Positions 42,598 to 52,399 of a stretch of 64,000 nucleotides of DNA are shown here, piece by piece. Numbering within the stretch: the first letter of the stretch is position 1; each line of letters starts with the position of its first letter. The DNA is from Gordonia jacobaea. Its GTDB lineage: Bacteria; Actinomycetota; Actinomycetes; Mycobacteriales; Mycobacteriaceae. The position numbers and the translations under genes are program-made. The notes under the pieces are model-generated. The model saw only the letters and a list, made by a program, of their open reading frames with translations. It was not told where the DNA came from and searched no databases. Location: positions 124,001-188,000 of the forward strand of contig NZ_LDTZ01000014.1 of NCBI RefSeq assembly GCF_001186365.1, read 5' to 3'.

Positions 42598-44790
42598 GTG
42601 ACCGACGCACAACCCGGCAACGCTGCCACCCCGACCGCGTCCTCCCCGGCGGTACCGCCGGTCGCGAAGAAGGTTCGTACCGAGCGCACCCACCATGGCG
42701 ACACCTTCGTCGACGAGTACGAGTGGTTGCGCGACAAGGACGACGCCGAGGTGATCGCCTTCCTCGAGGCCGAGAACGCCTACACAGAGGCGAATACGGC
42801 TCAGCTCGCAGACCTGCGCGCCACCATTTTCGGTGAGATCAAGTCGCGCACCAAGGAAACCGACATGTCGGTGCCGGGCCGACGCGGCGGCTACTGGTAC
42901 TACGGCCGCACGCAGGAGGGTAAGCAGTACGGCATCCAATGTCGTTGCCCCATCGTCGATGTCGACAACTGGACACCGCCCGAGGTGTCCGACGACGCAC
43001 CGCTGCCGGGCGAGGAGATTTTGCTCGACGCCAACGTCGAAGCAGAAGGCCACGAGTTCTTCAGCCTCGGTTCGCTCGCCATCAGCCACGACGGCAAGTG
43101 GCTCGCGTACAGCACCGACGTCGTCGGTGACGAGCGATACACGTTGCGGTTCAAGAACCTCGAGACCGGCGAACTGCTCCCCGACGTCATCACCGACACC
43201 GCGGGCGGAGCGTCGTGGTCACTCGACGCCAAGCACGTGTTCTATCAGACGGTCGACGCCGCGTGGCGCCCGGATACGGTGTGGCGCCACGACATCGGGG
43301 CTGGCACCGACGACGTGACGGTGTTCCACGAGCCGGACGAGCGATACTGGGTCGGCATGGGTTCGACGCGCAGCGACAAGTACCTGATGATCGTGACGGG
43401 ATCGAAGATCACGTCGGAGTGCTTTGTGCTTGCCGCCGACGATCCGACGGGTGAATTCCGCAGTGTCGCACCGCGTGTCGATGGCGTCGAGTATTCGGTT
43501 GAGCATGCCGAGATCTCCGGTCGCGACTACTTCTTGATCGTGCACAATGACATCCGCGACGGCGAGAAGGCCGACGACTTCGCGATCGACATCGCACCCG
43601 TCGACGACCCCTCTGCCCGAACCGAATTCATCGGTCATCGCCGCGGCGTCCGGATCGAGGACATCGACGCCTTCCGCGACTACCTCGTCCTGTCGTATCG
43701 CGCCGACGCGCTGCCCCGGGTCTCGATTGCCGATCTGCGCCGTATCGACGGCATGCCGGTCGCGGAGGACTTCATCGAGGTCGCAGTCGCGCAGGAGCTG
43801 TTCTCGCTGGGGCTCGCCGGCAACCGCGAATGGGCAACGCCCCGTCTGCGTTTCGGATACGGCAGCTTCATCGAACCCGCCGAGTTGTTCGAGCTCGACG
43901 TCGAAACAGGTGAACGCACGCTGCTCAAGCGGCAGCCTGTACTCGGCGGCTACGACCCCGACGAGTACGAGCAGTCCCGCGAATGGGCAACGGCCGCAGA
44001 CGGAACGCAGATCCCGCTGTCGATCGTCCGACGCAAGGGTGTCGGAGTCGACGGCAGTGAGAGTTCTTCGCCCGCACCGCTGTTGCTCTACGGCTACGGC
44101 TCGTACGAGGCGAGTTTCGATCCCGGTTTCTCGGTGTCACGATTGTCGATGCTCGATCGCGGCGTCGTATTCGTGCTCGCACACGTGCGCGGCGGTGGCG
44201 AGATGGGGCGTCACTGGTATGAGAACGGCAAGACGCTCACCAAGAAGAACACCTTCACCGACTTCGTCGATTCGGCGCGATACCTGGTCGACAAGGGCTG
44301 GACCACGCCGAAACTGATGGTCGCAGAAGGTGGTTCGGCAGGCGGACTGCTGATGGGGGCGGTCGCCAATCTCGCGCCCGAGTTGTTCAACGGCATTCTG
44401 GCGTCGGTGCCCTTCGTCGACGCACTGAACTCGATCCTCGATCCGTCGCTGCCGCTGACGGTCATCGAATGGGACGAGTGGGGAGATCCGCTGCACGACG
44501 CGGAGGTCTACGAGTATATGAAGTCGTACTCGCCGTACGAGAACGTCACCGCACAGCCCTATCCGTCGATCCTGGCCGAGACGTCGCTCAACGACACCCG
44601 CGTGATGTACACGGAAGCGGCGAAATGGGTTGCGAAGCTTCAGGCGTTGAGTACCTCCGATGCTCCGATCATGCTCAAGACCGAGATGTCGGCCGGCCAC
44701 GGCGGCGTCAGCGGTCGCTACAAACAGTGGGAAGAAGTCGCTTTCGAACTGGCCTGGATTCTTCAGCAGACCGGCGCGCTGACCGAGTAG
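42598..44790 (+). CDS. ptrB: Oligopeptidase B (S9 prolyl-oligopeptidase family)
   Basis: A cytosolic serine peptidase that cleaves short peptides after basic residues. The 730-residue protein has an N-terminal beta-propeller (about 80-440) and an alpha/beta-hydrolase domain with the nucleophile in EGGSAGGLLMG, Asp in LNDTRVMYTEAAKW and His in SAGHGGVSGRY. LLYGYGSYE and the downstream VRGGGEMGRHWYENG loop are family hallmarks. In M. tuberculosis the orthologue is split (ptrBa/ptrBb); here it is one intact frame. GTG 42598 comes 7 nt after purC. Confidence 0.93.
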   Translation: MTDAQPGNAATPTASSPAVPPVAKKVRTERTHHGDTFVDEYEWLRDKDDAEVIAFLEAENAYTEANTAQLADLRATIFGEIKSRTKETDMSVPGRRGGYWYYGRTQEGKQYGIQCRCPIVDVDNWTPPEVSDDAPLPGEEILLDANVEAEGHEFFSLGSLAISHDGKWLAYSTDVVGDERYTLRFKNLETGELLPDVITDTAGGASWSLDAKHVFYQTVDAAWRPDTVWRHDIGAGTDDVTVFHEPDERYWVGMGSTRSDKYLMIVTGSKITSECFVLAADDPTGEFRSVAPRVDGVEYSVEHAEISGRDYFLIVHNDIRDGEKADDFAIDIAPVDDPSARTEFIGHRRGVRIEDIDAFRDYLVLSYRADALPRVSIADLRRIDGMPVAEDFIEVAVAQELFSLGLAGNREWATPRLRFGYGSFIEPAELFELDVETGERTLLKRQPVLGGYDPDEYEQSREWATAADGTQIPLSIVRRKGVGVDGSESSSPAPLLLYGYGSYEASFDPGFSVSRLSMLDRGVVFVLAHVRGGGEMGRHWYENGKTLTKKNTFTDFVDSARYLVDKGWTTPKLMVAEGGSAGGLLMGAVANLAPELFNGILASVPFVDALNSILDPSLPLTVIEWDEWGDPLHDAEVYEYMKSYSPYENVTAQPYPSILAETSLNDTRVMYTEAAKWVAKLQALSTSDAPIMLKTEMSAGHGGVSGRYKQWEEVAFELAWILQQTGALTE

Positions 44791-44802
44791 ACCACAACGA
44801 CA

Positions 44803-44843
44803 AAGTTGCCCCTGGCCGCGATCTCCGCAGCCAGGGGCAACTT
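44803..44843. terminator. Bidirectional hairpin terminator
   Basis: AAGTTGCCCCTGGC (44803-44816) pairs perfectly with GCCAGGGGCAACTT (44830-44843) over a 13-nt loop, between the convergent ptrB and MFS genes. Confidence 0.85.
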
Positions 44844-44865
44844 GTTTGGTGACCAGCCGATCAGG

Positions 44866-46431
44866 TCAGTGCATGACGATCGGCGCGCGGTCCATGTCCT
44901 CCTCGACCAGAGGCGACGCGATCTTCTTGCGCGGCAGGAAGAACGCCGGGATGATCGTCACCGCGATCAGCGCGACGGCCACGATGAACGTGGTGCCGAA
45001 AGCCTCGGCGGCCCAACTGAACCACTGATCCGGCGGGTCCTGAGGTGCCATTCCGGCCTTCACGGCCATGTCGTACTTCTCGGGAGCCGCATTCGACGCG
45101 ATCGCCAGTTGTGACTCGGCATGCGCCTTGAGGTTGGTCGCGAGGATCACCGAGATGATCGCGGTACCGATCGACGACGCGGTCTGCTGCACGACGTTCA
45201 TCAGCGTCGAGCCGTCGGGCACCTGCTTGTTGCTCAGTGTTGCCAGCGCTGCCGACATGATCGGCATCATCGTCATACCCATGCCGAGGCCCTGGACGAA
45301 CAGCGCGCCACAGAGCAGCCAGTACGGCGTGTCGGAACCGAGGAACATGAACGTGCCCATACCGAGTGCCATCAGGACGATGCCCACGAGTACGAACTTG
45401 CCCGGGCCGATCTTGTCGGTCATCCTGCCTGCGATCGGCATGGTGAGCATGGCGCCGATACCCTGCGGTGCCAGCAGCAGGCCTGCCGCGAGCGTGCTCT
45501 CGCCGCGGACTCCGATGAAGTACTGCGGATAGAGCAGCGCCGCACCGAAGAAGGCGATCATGAAGAACGTCATCGTGATGACGGCGATCGCCAGCACCTT
45601 GTTCTTGAACAGTCGCAGGTCGAGCAGCGGATGGTTGGTGTGCAGTGCGTGCCAGACGAATCCGAGGATGAGGATCAGGCCGATGATCGACGTGGTCAGG
45701 ACCTTCGTGTCGATGAACGTACCCGCCTCGGTACTCGACGAGATTCCGTAGAGGAACAACGCAAGACCAGGGGACAACAACAGCAGCCCGAGGATGTCGA
45801 TCTTGGGTTTCGATTTCTCCTCGTCGTTGCGCAGCGCGAACCACGAATAGACAAGGGCCACGATGCCGATCGGCACGTTGATGAGGAACACCCAGTGCCA
45901 GCTCGCCTTCTCGATGAGCAGGCCGCCGAGGATCGGTCCCGCGATGGGACCGAGCAACATCGGGATACCGAGAACCGCCATCACCGAACCGACGCGCTCG
46001 GGGCCCGCCGCCTTGGTGAGGATCATCATGCCGATCGGCATGAGGAGGCCGCCGCCGAGACCCTGCACCACGCGGAATGCCACGAGGGAGCCGATGTTCC
46101 ATGCCAGGGCACAGAGCGCGGAGCCGATGGTGAACAGGATCAGCGACGTCATGTAGACGTTCTTGGTGCCGAATCGTGCTGCAGCCCAACTCGACAGCGG
46201 GATCACAGCGGCCAACGCCAGCGTGTAGCCGGTCATCGTCCATGCGGCGCCCGCGGCGTCGGTGTTGAACTCGTTCTGGAAGGTGTTCTGCGCGACCGAG
46301 ACCACGGTGACGTCGAGGATCGACATGATCGCGCCGAGCACGACCACACCGGCGACGATCAGCACATGGCGATCGAGCTTGGTGTCCGGTGGGCCGGCGT
46401 GCGCGTGCGCGCCGGCAGAGGAACTCGTCAT
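44866..46431 (-). CDS. DHA2-family MFS drug efflux pump (EmrB/QacA type)
   Basis: A 521-residue, 14-helix exporter. Helix 1 carries LDVTVVSVAQNTF, the DHA2 motif D1; loop 2-3, GTKNVYMTSLILFTIGSAL; and motif C lies in helix 5. The position after ptrB fits emrB (Rv0783c) of M. tuberculosis. ATG 46431 overlaps the MarR stop (ATGA), so the pump is translated from the regulator's message and is repressed by it. The substrates are likely hydrophobic toxicants but are not known. Confidence 0.9.
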   Translation of the reverse strand: MTSSSAGAHAHAGPPDTKLDRHVLIVAGVVVLGAIMSILDVTVVSVAQNTFQNEFNTDAAGAAWTMTGYTLALAAVIPLSSWAAARFGTKNVYMTSLILFTIGSALCALAWNIGSLVAFRVVQGLGGGLLMPIGMMILTKAAGPERVGSVMAVLGIPMLLGPIAGPILGGLLIEKASWHWVFLINVPIGIVALVYSWFALRNDEEKSKPKIDILGLLLLSPGLALFLYGISSSTEAGTFIDTKVLTTSIIGLILILGFVWHALHTNHPLLDLRLFKNKVLAIAVITMTFFMIAFFGAALLYPQYFIGVRGESTLAAGLLLAPQGIGAMLTMPIAGRMTDKIGPGKFVLVGIVLMALGMGTFMFLGSDTPYWLLCGALFVQGLGMGMTMMPIMSAALATLSNKQVPDGSTLMNVVQQTASSIGTAIISVILATNLKAHAESQLAIASNAAPEKYDMAVKAGMAPQDPPDQWFSWAAEAFGTTFIVAVALIAVTIIPAFFLPRKKIASPLVEEDMDRAPIVMH

Positions 46432-46862
46432 GAGGGATCTTTCGGTTCGGAGGTGGACGGTGTCGCAGTGCGGGTCCTCGAGGACTCGCGGTCGAGAGTG
46501 AAGTAGTCGACATCGGCGTCGACGATGTTCCGTAATGCAGACGTCAGCGCGGCCCGGAATTCATCGGGCAGTCCGTCGATGAATCGTCCGACGAGGTCTC
46601 GCTTGATGTCCAACTGTTTTTCGACGGTCTCGCGGCCCTGGTCGGTCAGCGTCACGAGCTTGACCCGACGATCGCCCGGATCCTCGCGACGATCGACCAG
46701 CCCGGCCTGCACCAGCCGGTCGACGGTGCGACCCGCGGTCGCAATCGAGAGGTCGACGCACTCGGCGATCTCGTGGACGGGCATCGGGGCGTCGTGCATC
46801 GATACGACGAAAAGGGCGCGGAACTGCGTGAACGTCAGCTCCGACGCCGCGAGAGTGTCCAT
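46428..46862 (-). CDS. MarR-family repressor of the MFS pump
   Basis: A winged-helix repressor, 144 residues from the first usable start. The core is LTFTQFRALFVV, IAECVDLSIATAGRTVDRLVQAGLVDRREDPGDRRVKLVTLTDQG. The frame remains open for 34 codons upstream of ATG 46862 and encodes what looks like the missing first helix (DALSSFLERLSCLGTAEA) but contains no ATG, GTG or TTG, so the real start may be a rarer codon. It overlaps the pump gene by 4 bp. An inverted repeat at 46982-47009 is the likely operator. Confidence 0.85.
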   Translation of the reverse strand: MDTLAASELTFTQFRALFVVSMHDAPMPVHEIAECVDLSIATAGRTVDRLVQAGLVDRREDPGDRRVKLVTLTDQGRETVEKQLDIKRDLVGRFIDGLPDEFRAALTSALRNIVDADVDYFTLDRESSRTRTATPSTSEPKDPS

Positions 46863-46981
46863 GGCCTCGGCGGTGCCGAGGCAGGAGAGTCGCTCCAGAA
46901 AACTGCTGAGCGCATCACATGCGGCGTCGTTCTGGAGCTGAGCGGGAGCGGACTCTTGAAAACACTAACGCCCCTGCAACT

Positions 46982-47009
46982 ATCTCACCAACGCAAATAT
47001 ATGTGAGAT
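46982..47009. promoter_or_regulatory. Inverted repeat, probable MarR operator
   Basis: ATCTCAC (46982-46988) and GTGAGAT (47003-47009) are mirrored around an AT-rich 14-bp spacer, upstream of the MarR-MFS operon. Confidence 0.6.
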
Positions 47010-47083
47010 GTAACCATGGTCGAGGCCTATTGTGATCTGCGACATATCTCGGTGGATGGCCGCCGGTGACTACTCTCGATCCC

Positions 47084-47572
47084 ATGTCGGAAACCAACAT
47101 CAAGAACATCCCGGTCACCGCGCTCGACGGCTCGGCGCTGAGCCTCGCTGACTTCTCCGGGCCGCTGCTCGTGGTCAACGTCGCGAGCAAGTGCGGCCTC
47201 ACGCCGCAGTACGCGGGCCTCGAGGAGGTCGCCGAGAAGTACGCAGACCGCGGGCTGACCGTCGTCGGCGTGCCCTGCAACCAGTTCATGGGCCAGGAGC
47301 CCGGCAGCGCCGAAGAGATCGCCACCTTCTGCTCGACCACCTACGGCGTGACCTTCCCGCTGCTGGAGAAGACCGACGTCAACGGTGACGACCGGCATCC
47401 GCTCTACGCCGAGCTCACCAAGACCGAAGATGCCAACGGCGAGGCGGGCGACGTGCAGTGGAATTTCGAGAAGTTCGTCGTCGACGCCGACGGCCACGTG
47501 ACCACTCGCATCCGCCCGCGCACCGAGCCGACAGACCCGGTCGTGATCGAAGCCATCGAAGCGGTGCTCTGA
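47084..47572 (+). CDS. Glutathione peroxidase-family thiol peroxidase
   Basis: A 162-residue Cys-type GPx homologue that reduces peroxides, in actinobacteria most likely with thioredoxin or a similar reductant since glutathione is absent. The peroxidatic residue is Cys37 in VNVASKCGLTPQY; the second motif VVGVPCNQFMGQEPGS supplies Gln and a possible resolving Cys, and WNFEKFVVD gives the Trp. ATG 47084 is used; GTG 47066 is an in-frame alternative. It is divergent from the MarR-pump operon. Confidence 0.92.
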   Translation: MSETNIKNIPVTALDGSALSLADFSGPLLVVNVASKCGLTPQYAGLEEVAEKYADRGLTVVGVPCNQFMGQEPGSAEEIATFCSTTYGVTFPLLEKTDVNGDDRHPLYAELTKTEDANGEAGDVQWNFEKFVVDADGHVTTRIRPRTEPTDPVVIEAIEAVL

Positions 47573-47737
47573 CCGGGTCGACTCCAAGACCGGGCCAACT
47601 TCAAGCCAGGTCAACCCAGAACCGGCAAACCGCGACCGGAGAGTGCAGGTTGCGGGTTGAACGGTAAGGTGAGAGCCGTCGAAAATCCGTCGGCGTCTCG
47701 TCGAGCGGATGTCACGTGAGAAGAGGAGCGCTAGCCG

Positions 47738-47977
47738 ATGGCACGAGTGGTGGTCGACGTGATGCCCAAGGCCGAAATCCTCGATCCGCAGGGGCAGGCC
47801 ATCGTCGGAGCCCTCGGTCGGCTCGGATTCGACGGCGTCTCCGAGGTACGGCAGGGCAAGCGATTCGAGCTCGAGGTCGACGACTCGGTCGATGACGTGA
47901 CCCTCGGCCGGATCGCAGAAGAACTGCTCACCAACACGGTGATCGAGAACTTCACCGTCTCCCGCATCGCCGACTGA
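47738..47977 (+). CDS. purS: FGAM synthase subunit PurS
   Basis: A 79-residue structural subunit of formylglycinamidine synthase, bridging PurQ and PurL. The sequence has the typical RVVVDVMPKAEILDPQGQAI opening and the GFDGVSEVRQGKRFELEVD middle. ATG 47738 follows GAAGAGGAGCG. purQ begins 30 bp after the stop, so purS-purQ form an operon with the aminopeptidase. purL is outside the window. Confidence 0.95.
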   Translation: MARVVVDVMPKAEILDPQGQAIVGALGRLGFDGVSEVRQGKRFELEVDDSVDDVTLGRIAEELLTNTVIENFTVSRIAD

Positions 47978-48007
47978 CGGCACGAGATCGAGTCGAGTAG
48001 GACCCAC

Positions 48008-48688
48008 ATGACTGCACGTATCGGTGTCATCACCTTCCCCGGAACCCTCGACGACGTCGACGCATCGCGTGCGGTGCGCATCGCGGGCGCCGAGGCCGTC
48101 GAACTCTGGCACGGCGACGCCGACCTCAAGGGGGTCGACGCGGTGATCGTTCCCGGCGGCTTCTCCTACGGCGACTATCTGCGTGCCGGCGCGATCGCCA
48201 AGTTCGCTCCCGTGATGGGTGCGGTGATCGAGGCGGCCGAGCGTGGAATGCCGGTTCTGGGAATCTGCAACGGTTTTCAGATCCTGTGCGAGGCAGGATT
48301 GCTGCCCGGCGCGCTCACCCGCAACGAGGGTCTGCACTTCATCTGCCAGGACCAGTGGCTCAAGGTCGAGAACAACACGACGGCGTGGACGTCGCGGTTC
48401 GACGCAGGCGCCGAGATCCTCATCCCGCTGAAGTCGGGCGAGGGTCGCTACGTCGCGCCGGAGCGCAAGCTCGAAGAACTCAAGGGTGAGGGCCTGGTCG
48501 TATTCACCTACGCCGGAAGCAATCCCAACGGTTCCGTCCTCGACATCGCCGGCATCTCCAGCCCCAACGGACGCATCGTCGGACTCATGCCGCACCCCGA
48601 GCACGCGACCGAAGCGCTGACCGGCCCCAGCGACGACGGTCTCGGGCTGTTCTACTCCGCGATCGACGCCGTACTCGCCAACGCCTGA
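48008..48688 (+). CDS. purQ: FGAM synthase glutaminase subunit PurQ
   Basis: Releases ammonia from glutamine for PurL. The 226-residue class I amidotransferase has the nucleophile Cys in [12 protein letters not shown] and the His/Glu pair in MPHPEHATE, plus the [11 protein letters not shown] motif. ATG 48008 follows GTAGGACCC. It follows purS by 30 bp and precedes the M18 aminopeptidase by 5 bp. Confidence 0.96.
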   Translation: MTARIGVITFPGTLDDVDASRAVRIAGAEAVELWHGDADLKGVDAVIVPGGFSYGDYLRAGAIAKFAPVMGAVIEAAERGMPVLGICNGFQILCEAGLLPGALTRNEGLHFICQDQWLKVENNTTAWTSRFDAGAEILIPLKSGEGRYVAPERKLEELKGEGLVVFTYAGSNPNGSVLDIAGISSPNGRIVGLMPHPEHATEALTGPSDDGLGLFYSAIDAVLANA

Positions 48689-48693
48689 TCCCA

Positions 48694-50004
48694 ATGCCCA
48701 CCCCGTCGCTGGCAACGTCCGCCACAGCCGAGGGGCTCGGTGAGTTCATCGACGCCTCGCCGTCACCCTTCCACGTCTGCGCGACGGTCGCCGCCGAGCT
48801 CGAATCCGCAGGATTTCAACGCCTTTTCGAGGATCAGGACTGGTCGACGGAGGAGAGCGATGCCTTCGAGGGCTTCGTCGACGACGCGGGCCGTCGGTTC
48901 TATGTCATTCGTGGCGGGTCGATCATCGCGTGGGATCTCGGCGATGGCGACGGATTCCGGATCGTCGGTGGCCACACCGACAGCCCCAATCTGCGGCTCA
49001 AGCAGAACCCCGACCGTGAATCAGCCGGGCTGGCAACGGTTGCGCTCGAACCCTACGGCGGTGCGTGGCTCAACTCGTGGCTCGATCGCGATCTCGGGCT
49101 CTCGGGCCGCCTGGCTTATCGTGCGGACAGTGGCGTCAGCAGTGTGCTGGTCAACGTCACCGAGCCGGTACTTCGCGTGCCCCAGTTGGCGATTCACCTC
49201 TCCGAGGACCGCAAGGGCGTCACACTGAACCCCCAGCGACACGTCGACGCGATCTGGGGTGTCGACGCCGCGACCCCGATCCTGCAGTGGGTTGCCGAGT
49301 ACGCGGGCATCGACGCCGACGCCCTGCTCGGGTGGGAGTTGATGACCCACGATGTCACGCCATCGAGGCTCATCGGACCCGAAGACGAATTGCTCAGCGC
49401 CCCAAGGCTCGACAACCAGGGCACCTGCTACGCGGGACTGCACGCGCTGCTCGACGGCGAGCCGACGATCCACACGAGAGTGCTCGCGCTGTTCGACCAC
49501 GAAGAGGTGGGCAGCGGCTCGGAGCGGGGCGCGGCGTCGGACTTCCTGGCGACGACGTTGGAGCGAATCGTGTTGTCGCAGGGTGGTTCTCGCGACGATT
49601 ATCTACGGTCCATGGCATCGAGCGTATGCGTCTCGGGCGACATGGCGCACGCCACTCACCCGAACTACCCGGACCGGCACGAGCCGACGCACCGGATCGC
49701 GATCAACGGCGGACCGGTTCTCAAGGTCAACCAGAACCTGCGGTACGCGTCGGATGCGTTGGGGGAGGCCATATTTGCGCTCGCCTGCGACACCGCCGGG
49801 GTGCCGATGCAGCGCTACATCCACCGCGCCGACCTGCCGTGCGGCTCGACGATCGGACCGATCACGGCGACGCGGACAGGGCTGCTCACCATCGACGTCG
49901 GTGCACCGCAGCTGGCCATGCACAGCGCACGTGAACTGATGGGCGCCGCCGACGTTCCGATGTATTCCGCTGCGCTGCAGGCGTTTCTGAGTTCACCGGC
50001 CTGA
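48694..50004 (+). CDS. M18-family aminopeptidase
   Basis: A 436-residue dinuclear zinc aminopeptidase of the aspartyl-aminopeptidase (M18) family. Metal and catalytic regions are visible: [37 protein letters not shown] (with the Asp and paired Glu), [12 protein letters not shown] and the final [14 protein letters not shown]. It matches pepC (Rv0800), which sits near the purine genes in M. tuberculosis. It starts 5 bp after purQ, so it is probably co-transcribed, though it has no known role in purine synthesis. Confidence 0.93.
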   Translation: MPTPSLATSATAEGLGEFIDASPSPFHVCATVAAELESAGFQRLFEDQDWSTEESDAFEGFVDDAGRRFYVIRGGSIIAWDLGDGDGFRIVGGHTDSPNLRLKQNPDRESAGLATVALEPYGGAWLNSWLDRDLGLSGRLAYRADSGVSSVLVNVTEPVLRVPQLAIHLSEDRKGVTLNPQRHVDAIWGVDAATPILQWVAEYAGIDADALLGWELMTHDVTPSRLIGPEDELLSAPRLDNQGTCYAGLHALLDGEPTIHTRVLALFDHEEVGSGSERGAASDFLATTLERIVLSQGGSRDDYLRSMASSVCVSGDMAHATHPNYPDRHEPTHRIAINGGPVLKVNQNLRYASDALGEAIFALACDTAGVPMQRYIHRADLPCGSTIGPITATRTGLLTIDVGAPQLAMHSARELMGAADVPMYSAALQAFLSSPA

Positions 50005-50010
50005 TCCCGC

Positions 50011-50040
50011 CCGCCGGGGCCACCCCTCACGCCCCGGCGG
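50011..50040. terminator. GC-rich bidirectional hairpin
   Basis: CCGCCGGGGC (50011-50020) and GCCCCGGCGG (50031-50040) form a perfect 10-bp stem over a 10-nt loop, between the convergent aminopeptidase and transglycosylase genes. Confidence 0.8.
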
Positions 50041-50056
50041 ACGGTCGGTGTGCGCG

Positions 50057-50875
50057 TCAGTAGCTGCGCGCGAAGCCCAGGACGTTGTTCACGTAGTCCA
50101 TCGAGTTGTTGTACCGCAGAACGGCTGTGGCCTCGGAGGCCTGGTTGCGCAGGTCGAGGTGGCCGTCGCACAGGTACCGGGCTGTGGTCAGCGCACCGTC
50201 GAAGAGGTTTTGCGGGTCGATCTTGCCGTCGCCGTTGCCGTCGGCGCCGTACTTCTCCCACGTGGCGGGGATGAACTGCATCGGTCCGACGGCGCGGTCG
50301 TGGACGGAGTCGCCGTCGAGGCGTCCGCCGTCGGTGTCGGTGATGACCTGGTTGCCCGCGAGCGAACCGTCGAGCATCGGTCCGAAGATCGGATTCTTCA
50401 GCGTGCCGTCGGGTGTGGCGTCGCCCTCGTTGGCGTGGTGCGATTCCACCTTGCCGATTCCGGCGATGAGCGTCCACGGGATGCCGCAGTTCGGCTGATC
50501 GCGTGCCATCGTGTCGGCGGCCTTTCGGTACGCCTCGAACGCGACCTGCGGGACGGCGCCGTCGGTGACGCTGGCGGGAAGCGGTGGGGGAGGCGGGGGC
50601 GTCGCTGTCGCCTTCTGGGTCGCGACGACCGGCTGTGCGGGAGCGGGCGTCTTCTTTTGCGCCTCAGCGTCCTTCTGCGCGCTCGGAGTGGCGGCGGACT
50701 GTGTGGTGGACTGGCTCGGTGTGGGAGCGCCCAGGGTGCCATGGTCGGCGTTGGCGCCCGCGGCAACAGTCAGGGCTCCGACGACGGGGATCAACGCGGC
50801 CCCGATCAGCGGCGCCCGCGACTTGGTGAACGCATGCGGCAGAATTGCTCGCCGCTGCTTCGAATGCTTACCCAA
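50057..50875 (-). CDS. Exported lytic murein transglycosylase
   Basis: Cleaves peptidoglycan glycan strands outside the membrane. The 272-residue protein has an N-terminal hydrophobic signal (LIGAALIPVVGALTVAAG), a Pro/Ala/Thr/Gln-rich linker of about 60 residues ending in a polyproline run, and an SLT/MltB-like domain with the catalytic Glu in IAGIGKVESHH and the conserved GPMQFIPATWEKYG and YNNSMDYV. A GDGKIDPQN stretch may bind calcium. The start is TTG 50875, eleven nt after a GAGG, with the MGKHSK opening common to such actinobacterial proteins. Confidence 0.88.
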   Translation of the reverse strand: MGKHSKQRRAILPHAFTKSRAPLIGAALIPVVGALTVAAGANADHGTLGAPTPSQSTTQSAATPSAQKDAEAQKKTPAPAQPVVATQKATATPPPPPPLPASVTDGAVPQVAFEAYRKAADTMARDQPNCGIPWTLIAGIGKVESHHANEGDATPDGTLKNPIFGPMLDGSLAGNQVITDTDGGRLDGDSVHDRAVGPMQFIPATWEKYGADGNGDGKIDPQNLFDGALTTARYLCDGHLDLRNQASEATAVLRYNNSMDYVNNVLGFARSY

Positions 50876-50941
50876 AACTGAACCTCACACGTACGTCGGT
50901 GGATGTACCGAAAGAGACCGTACATGCGGACGTGTCCTTAC

Positions 50942-50960
50942 CGTTATCGCAGCGTTATCG
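50942..50960. promoter_or_regulatory. Direct repeat CGTTATCG x2, 11-bp period
   Basis: CGTTATCG occurs at 50942 and 50953, upstream of the transglycosylase gene. One helical turn between direct repeats suits an OmpR-type response regulator; MtrA, which controls cell-wall hydrolases in related bacteria, is a candidate. Confidence 0.4.
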
Positions 50961-51094
50961 AAAACTGAGTGATCGCTGAACGTCGACGTGCGACATCGCT
51001 GGTCGTTACGGGGATGTTTCGTCGAGTGTGACGTCTGGCACACAGGGGCTTTAGGCCCTTGCTGATGCAAGGATTTCGGCCCTTCGTAAAACCC

Positions 51095-52399
51095 CTAGTT
51101 GGGTCGCAACACCGACAGCGAGGTGCCCTCGGTGAGCACGATGTAGCCGTCGACGTCCGTCGCCCGCCCGAGGATCGGACGGGTCCAAGCGACCTTGCCC
51201 GCAGGGACGTCGAACGCTGTCAGTTGGCCGCTGCTGCCGAACACCAGGTGATCGCCGGACGAGCCGACACAGCTCAACAGGTCGAGGTTGGTGTCGGGGT
51301 CGTCGATGCTCGGCACCGGCAGGGTTCCCGCGCGCTCGCCGTCGTCGAGTTGGTAGACGACTCGTGAGCGGTCCATCTGCGCGAAGGCGACCATCGATCC
51401 ACACGGTCGGGTGTTGGATTTCGAGAGGTTCGGATCGGTGATCTGCCAGAGCGCGCCCCCGCGGGCCGGGTCGCGCACCTGGTAGAAACCCTGCGTCGCC
51501 TGCATGGACGCGTCGCCGACCGTCGTGAGCACCGGAAGGGTCGACGGTCCGTCGACCACCTCGGCTTCGGCGGACTCCGACGTCGGGTGTCGGGTGGGGG
51601 TGCCGCCGACCACGGCATAGGTGTCGACGGACTCCTGATCCCCGTCGCGTCGAACAACGGCGAGGCCCGAGGAGTACGTCAGGATGTCGCACTGGCGGCA
51701 GCGCAGAGTGTCCTTGCCCCGCGAATCGACGACGAATCGGCTGCCGTCGGCCGTCGAGATGATGAGCATGTCGTGGTCGAACGTCGCCTGCGCAGCGGAC
51801 GCGAAGGTACGACCCCAGACGCGCTTGCCCCCCGCGGTGCGCATCGAGACCTCGTAACCGGCCTGATCGATGCGCACGAAGTTCGCGCCGACTCCGACCA
51901 CCCGGGCGGTGTCGTCGAGGGCCGACTTCGAACCGACGCTGCCCGAGTCGTCGACGATATAGAAGCCGTCCGGCTGATCGCCGAGCTTGATGGCACACCC
52001 GACGTTCCCCGCGGCGTCGAACGCACACGAACCGAGCCCTGCGACGACGGGCTGCGACCACAGTGCGCGTCCACTGTGGCGATCGACGAGTTGGTAGGCG
52101 CGTCCGATGCCGCGCGGATACGAGAGCAGCCAGTGATCGCCGCGGGCGTCGGCGACCTCGATGTTGCCGGTCTGGTTGTAGCCGGGCAGTGTCTCCGCCG
52201 ATGCGGTCCACGCGACCTCTGGCTGCTGTGTGTAGCCGCGGAGCTGGGCGTTCTCGTATGTCCGTGCCACCGTGGGTGTTCCGATGGCTAGCACTATCCC
52301 GACGGTCGCGACGAGCAGTGCGATCAACACCAGGGTGACTGTGCCGATGCCAAACGGCATGCGTTGTGCAACGCGCCTCACAGCGGAGCGGGCAGACAT
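51095..52399 (-). CDS. Membrane-anchored PQQ-like beta-propeller protein
   Basis: A 434-residue protein with one N-terminal membrane anchor (IGTVTLVLIALLVATVGIVLAIG) and an extracytoplasmic part built of repeated blades, such as DHWLLSYPRGIGRAYQLVDRHSGRALWSQPVV and LVFGSSGQLTAFDVPAGKVAWTRPI, in the PQQ-dehydrogenase-like style. No catalytic residues are seen, so it is likely a scaffold or envelope binding protein. A CRQCD pair occurs in the middle. ATG 52399 is used; TTG 52405 would add two residues. The function is unknown. Confidence 0.75.
   Translation of the reverse strand: MSARSAVRRVAQRMPFGIGTVTLVLIALLVATVGIVLAIGTPTVARTYENAQLRGYTQQPEVAWTASAETLPGYNQTGNIEVADARGDHWLLSYPRGIGRAYQLVDRHSGRALWSQPVVAGLGSCAFDAAGNVGCAIKLGDQPDGFYIVDDSGSVGSKSALDDTARVVGVGANFVRIDQAGYEVSMRTAGGKRVWGRTFASAAQATFDHDMLIISTADGSRFVVDSRGKDTLRCRQCDILTYSSGLAVVRRDGDQESVDTYAVVGGTPTRHPTSESAEAEVVDGPSTLPVLTTVGDASMQATQGFYQVRDPARGGALWQITDPNLSKSNTRPCGSMVAFAQMDRSRVVYQLDDGERAGTLPVPSIDDPDTNLDLLSCVGSSGDHLVFGSSGQLTAFDVPAGKVAWTRPILGRATDVDGYIVLTEGTSLSVLRPN

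Noticed and set aside
50876..51060. ydaO-type (c-di-AMP) riboswitch before the transglycosylase
   Set aside because: Such riboswitches precede some actinobacterial wall-hydrolase genes, but I could not find the conserved core in this leader.
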